NCBI GenBank assembly: GCA_030731175.1
Contig: JANQUM010000100.1
Coordinates: 1-9,400, forward strand
Origin: Spirosomataceae bacterium
GTDB lineage: Bacteria; Bacteroidota; Bacteroidia; Cytophagales; Spirosomataceae
Direction: 5' to 3'
Length of the DNA stretch: 9,400 nt
In this document: in pieces, positions 6,021 through 9,400 of the stretch
Position numbering within the stretch: the stretch's first letter is position 1
How the letters are laid out: the number at the start of each line of letters is the position of its first letter
Translations under genes and position numbers: made by a program
The notes under the pieces: model-generated
What the model was told of the DNA's origin: nothing
Seen by the model: the letters and a program-made list of their open reading frames with translations, nothing else
Databases searched by the model: none

Positions 6021-8411
6021 TTAAAATGGATAACCAACCGCAATATTTAGTATCAAGTTGTTTTGCCGCCAAGACGGATCACGTAAGTTAATTTCGTCAA
6101 GCACAAACCGCTCACCCTTAATACGACCTGGATTAATTACAGGCGTAGCTAGGTCAGCCCGTAAAACAAAGAAAGAAACATCTAAACGAAGCCCCACTCC
6201 CGCTCCAACGGCGAGTTGCTTGTAAAAGTCTTTGCCGAATAGTACATCGCCGTTTTCTTCACCATAAGTTGAAACATCTTTGTAATTCCAGATATTCCCG
6301 GCATCCACAAAGAGTGCCATCCCGACGTATTCGTTTATTTTTTGTCTTAATTCAGTATTAAATTCTAACTTAACATCACCCGTAAAACTTCCAAAAAAGC
6401 TCTGAAAGCCGTCATTCGGATCACGGATATACGTTCCGGGACCAACGCCCCTTGCCCTAAATGCCCGAATGCTGTTACTTCCTCCAGAAAAGTACTGACG
6501 GGTAAATGGCAGGGATAATGAATTTCCATAAGGAATACCAAAACCTGCAAATACCCGATTGGCAAGTTTGAGGTTTTTACTCAAATTATAGTAATACCTA
6601 AAATCACCGTCAGCTCTTATATATTGGGAATAAGCATTATTAAACAAGAACCCCCTTTTATCTTCAGGTCTAAGTTTGTCTAATACACCCAAAAGGTTTC
6701 CGGCAAAATCAAGGTTTCCGTAAAAGGCGTACGAGTACTTTTTTGAAGGCGGAATTATTGGCGTATAGGTATAGCTGTACGTTCCTCCCAAAATAAATTG
6801 GTTATTTAGAATTGGTAAAAGCCGAATTGGGTCTTCAAATACCGCAAAAAGGAAATCTTCGCTAATATTTGACGCCTGAACAAACGTAGCGGCAACGGGT
6901 GAGAAAACGTGCTCGTGGGCACCGCCCTGCCGCCAAACGTAGTTAAACGAACCGTTAATGGAGTTAAGGTTATAGAAGTTTCGCTGGATAATAGATTCAT
7001 AGCCCGCCGAAATGGTGGTTTTGGGCAATATTCGGCTACTTTCGGGGTCAAGTTTGAAAAATGGCATAATAAAGCGTGGAAACGTAAGCTCTCCGTTAAG
7101 GGCGAGGCGATAGTTATTCCTTACTTGCAGCTCAGATTCGGTATCTTTAGAACCGCCGCCCAACTGCACATCAAAGCCGGCATTTGCGGAAATGGTTAGT
7201 TTTTCCGCTCCGCGAAAAGCGTTTCTGTTCAGCCAACTTAAACTAACTTGTGAACCCGCAAAACCACTTGATCGGGTTAACGCATTTAATTCTGCACGAA
7301 CAGATTTTTTCTGTTTCGGGCTTAAATAATAATACACGTTTAACAGAGATGAATCAAGGCGATTTACTACTTCAAAGCGGTTTTTTACTAATTGAAAGTT
7401 ATCCAGATTGATGAGCCGCTGCATTGTTACGTCGTTCTTTTCAGTGCTGTACGCATTACCTGGGCGAAAGGCAATAGCACTCGTAAAAATCTCCTGCTTA
7501 AATTCCTTAGAAGAATCTGCAAGGATTACTCCCCTAAAATAATCCGCATCAAAATCCACGCTGTCAGCTTGCATTTCTTCGATATTTCGTGAACTGAATA
7601 CGTAAATGTCGTTTATCAAATATTGCTTTTGAGAACGTACGGGCATATTTTCATCCAGTGAATAGTAAATATTTGCCCGCTGCTTACCAATGGTGGTGTC
7701 AGCTTCGATATTGACCAAGTCAGACCTAAAGTAGTAATACCCTTCCTCCCGAAGTTGGCGGTCAATTCGTAGCTGCTCCGTTTGAATATTATCAAAACGG
7801 TAGGGTTGATTAGGTTTTAAAATTGACTTTCCTTGCGTTTTTTTAAAGTCAGTAATTAGGTGTTCGGGTAATGTAGTAAGCGAGTCAGATTCGTACGCAA
7901 CTGAATCAAGAGCGTACCTTTTTGGCAGTATAACGTTATACACCGCTTTGGCTTCTTTGATTTTTTTTGTGGGTTGAATCGTTCCCGAAACACTCGGCTT
8001 GAAGAAGCCTTCTTTTTCCAGAAAGTCATCTAAAATATCATTATTTTGGTTGATGATGTTCGGCGTAAGAAAGATGGGTTTCTGACCCCATTTTTGCTGA
8101 ATCTTATATTTCAGTCCTTTCTGCTTGTCAGTTTGGAAAGCGTAATACAAACCCACTTGCAACGGGTAGCCAAAAATGTACGTATTTGTACTTGGGCGGG
8201 GAAGGGTTTCTAACTGTGATTGAATTATCTCAACAGTGGCTTTAGATAACGTGCTATCAGCAACCATTTTTACTTCCGCTCCGGCGTAGAGTTTTTGGTT
8301 ATCAGGCAGTTTTTCATACACGTTGCACGACGAAATAATAACGCCCATGGCAAATAATAGGCAAGTTTTCGTTGCGTACTTATTAAACAGTTTATGCAAA
8401 TCAATTATCAT
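6021..8411 (-). CDS. tamL: TamL: lipoprotein outer-membrane barrel of the TamA/BamA (Omp85) family
   Basis: A 796-residue Omp85-superfamily protein. Residues 15-29 form a lipoprotein signal ending IISSC, lipidated at Cys29, a feature of the Bacteroidota TamA-like protein TamL and not of classical TamA or BamA. The region about 33-370 is soluble and POTRA-like (for example LDDFLEKEGFFKPSV and RQLREEGYYYFRS, then VYYYLSPKQKKSV). From about 371 to 796 alternating strands form the 16-strand barrel type, including GGSNSIRAFRARG (643-655), equivalent to the VRGF/Y barrel-lumen motif with Arg649. The protein ends in GYPF; a terminal aromatic residue is usual for outer-membrane barrels. It works with TamB, encoded just upstream, in moving or assembling lipids or proteins at the outer membrane. 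The ATG overlaps the tamB stop as ATGA (8408-8411), indicating translational coupling. A BamA paralogue is less likely given the lipobox and the TamB neighbour. Confidence 0.92.
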   Translation of the reverse strand: MIIDLHKLFNKYATKTCLLFAMGVIISSCNVYEKLPDNQKLYAGAEVKMVADSTLSKATVEIIQSQLETLPRPSTNTYIFGYPLQVGLYYAFQTDKQKGLKYKIQQKWGQKPIFLTPNIINQNNDILDDFLEKEGFFKPSVSGTIQPTKKIKEAKAVYNVILPKRYALDSVAYESDSLTTLPEHLITDFKKTQGKSILKPNQPYRFDNIQTEQLRIDRQLREEGYYYFRSDLVNIEADTTIGKQRANIYYSLDENMPVRSQKQYLINDIYVFSSRNIEEMQADSVDFDADYFRGVILADSSKEFKQEIFTSAIAFRPGNAYSTEKNDVTMQRLINLDNFQLVKNRFEVVNRLDSSLLNVYYYLSPKQKKSVRAELNALTRSSGFAGSQVSLSWLNRNAFRGAEKLTISANAGFDVQLGGGSKDTESELQVRNNYRLALNGELTFPRFIMPFFKLDPESSRILPKTTISAGYESIIQRNFYNLNSINGSFNYVWRQGGAHEHVFSPVAATFVQASNISEDFLFAVFEDPIRLLPILNNQFILGGTYSYTYTPIIPPSKKYSYAFYGNLDFAGNLLGVLDKLRPEDKRGFLFNNAYSQYIRADGDFRYYYNLSKNLKLANRVFAGFGIPYGNSLSLPFTRQYFSGGSNSIRAFRARGVGPGTYIRDPNDGFQSFFGSFTGDVKLEFNTELRQKINEYVGMALFVDAGNIWNYKDVSTYGEENGDVLFGKDFYKQLAVGAGVGLRLDVSFFVLRADLATPVINPGRIKGERFVLDEINLRDPSWRQNNLILNIAVGYPF

Positions 8412-9400
8412 TTAGGCTCGTCAATTTGAGGGTTATTAGCACGGCTATTTTCCTGCGTAATCTCAGGATTTAGTTCTTCCTCTTTTCGTTTATCTTCTTT
8501 TCTTTTACGTACCTTTTTTTCGTTTTCAAGCAACGTTTTTTGCTCGTCTTCTTTACGTTTGAAAAGCTCAATGAAGTTGTTGTAATCTTTAGTTACCACA
8601 AAACCAATACCCGTTTCTACCACAAAACCCTGAATTACCTGAAACTGATTTACCCGGTAGGCTTTCAGGCGGTAAGTTCCGTCTTCTGAGAGTTTATAAC
8701 TTGCAGTTATATTATCAAAAATCTCGCTTGACTGCCTTTGAGCGTCTTCCAACTCAAAGTTTCTGCCGACGGAAAGTGTCAATCGGTCATTTAAAAGTGT
8801 TTTACTAACGCCCAAATTTAGCTCAGTGCTGCGTTCTCCGGTTTCGGTGGCAAATTCAGAAGCAACTCCCACGTTAAGGTCAACTCCCTTTATGGCATTT
8901 CCTGCAAGTTGGTTCAGCTGGTCAGAAAGTAACTTGCTCACGCTTTCCCGTGCCACAGATTCAGCGTTGATGCCGCTACCCGAAGCATTACTTTTCAGTG
9001 GGTTAAAACGCCCACTTGCCAATAACCAAAGTGCTTCCTGGTTGATATCGTTTTCGGTAACAAAGCGGCTCAATTGCCCATCTTCTATTGCTCCGTTATC
9101 TTTAATGATCGAAACGCCCTGACTACGAATCACGTCCACGGAACTTATGCCACGAGAATTTAAATCTTCTTCCCGAACTCCGACAGCAAAGCTCGGTTTC
9201 AAATTAATTAGGTTATTTTTTAGATAAAGCAGCAATATTACGTCCATGGGGCGTTTTAAGGCAGTTATGGCATCGGGTGAGATTGATTTTTTTTGCTCCT
9301 CATCAAAAAATCCGTTTAGTGAAGTTTCTACGGTGTACGCCGCTTTGATATCTACGTCTCCCGCCATTGGATCTCCGGTCCAGCGGATAAAACTTCCGGG
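8408..9400 (-). CDS. tamB: TamB (DUF490) translocation/assembly module, C-terminal part (5' truncated)
   Basis: The frame is open to base 9400 and beyond, so this is the last 330 residues of a protein that in full is usually well over 1000. The apparent ATG at 9367 is internal: the preceding codons read GSFIRWTGDP, and the junction WTGDPMAGDVDIKAAY is a hallmark of the TamB C-terminal domain. This domain continues with ALKRPMDVILLLYL, then the repeated-strand region NLGVSKTLLNDRLTLSVGRNFE and ASYKLSEDGTYRLKAYR. TamB spans the periplasm from the inner membrane as a long beta-structure with a lipid-carrying groove, and its C-terminus docks on the TamA/TamL barrel. The end is unusual: about residues 281-330 form a highly charged, Lys/Glu-rich tail, KRKEDEQKTLLENEKKVRKRKED and onward, likely helical and then disordered. 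The stop overlaps the tamL start by four bases. Confidence 0.93.
   Translation of the reverse strand, partial: PGSFIRWTGDPMAGDVDIKAAYTVETSLNGFFDEEQKKSISPDAITALKRPMDVILLLYLKNNLINLKPSFAVGVREEDLNSRGISSVDVIRSQGVSIIKDNGAIEDGQLSRFVTENDINQEALWLLASGRFNPLKSNASGSGINAESVARESVSKLLSDQLNQLAGNAIKGVDLNVGVASEFATETGERSTELNLGVSKTLLNDRLTLSVGRNFELEDAQRQSSEIFDNITASYKLSEDGTYRLKAYRVNQFQVIQGFVVETGIGFVVTKDYNNFIELFKRKEDEQKTLLENEKKVRKRKEDKRKEEELNPEITQENSRANNPQIDEPK

Noticed and set aside
6909..7199. 96-codon open frame on the + strand, antisense to tamL
   Set aside because: It is antisense to the conserved barrel region; no domain, signal or neighbouring partner supports it.
8826..9122. 98-codon open frame on the + strand, antisense to tamB
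   Set aside because: Composition (many Ser/Leu/Pro) is that of an antisense shadow of a well-recognised gene; no start context or domain.

Overview
The window looks like ordinary chromosome from a Bacteroidota bacterium, most likely of the order Cytophagales. Four things point that way: a TamB gene that overlaps a TamA/BamA-like gene whose product starts with a lipoprotein signal (the TamL arrangement of Bacteroidota), almost no Shine-Dalgarno sequences before the starts, a TAnnTTTG-type -7 promoter element, and moderately AT-rich DNA. The genus cannot be fixed from the sequence alone. Genes are densely packed and no stretch of 300 bases lacks a gene.

Left part (1-2730): the 3' end of a TlpA/ResA-like thioredoxin-fold gene on the + strand meets, tail to tail, a secreted TPR protein gene on the - strand. 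Upstream of the TPR gene on the same strand lies a RhlE-like DEAD-box RNA helicase. The helicase has a recognisable Bacteroidota promoter and is divergent from the next gene.

Middle (2732-3180): a barstar-family protein on the + strand, with no ribonuclease partner in the window. It is separated from recF by a short hairpin that could terminate transcription from both sides.

Right part (3180-9400): five genes run on the - strand, in transcription order tamB (5' end outside the window), tamL, a Tat-exported sulfite-oxidase-type molybdoenzyme, a small lipoprotein cytochrome c, and recF. TamB and TamL form an envelope translocation/assembly pair and overlap by ATGA. The molybdoenzyme and cytochrome look like a SorA/SorB-type sulfite-oxidising pair, with electrons leaving the molybdenum cofactor through the c heme. 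RecF is the recombination-repair ATPase and appears only to be a neighbour.

The two most noteworthy non-coding signals flank the molybdoenzyme. One is a perfect 10-bp inverted repeat just before its TTG start. The other is a GC-rich repeat before the cytochrome, in which one arm can pair with either of two GGGAGGG copies, one of which also serves as the likely ribosome binding site. I found no mobile element, CRISPR array, tRNA or rRNA, and no convincing new multi-gene system.
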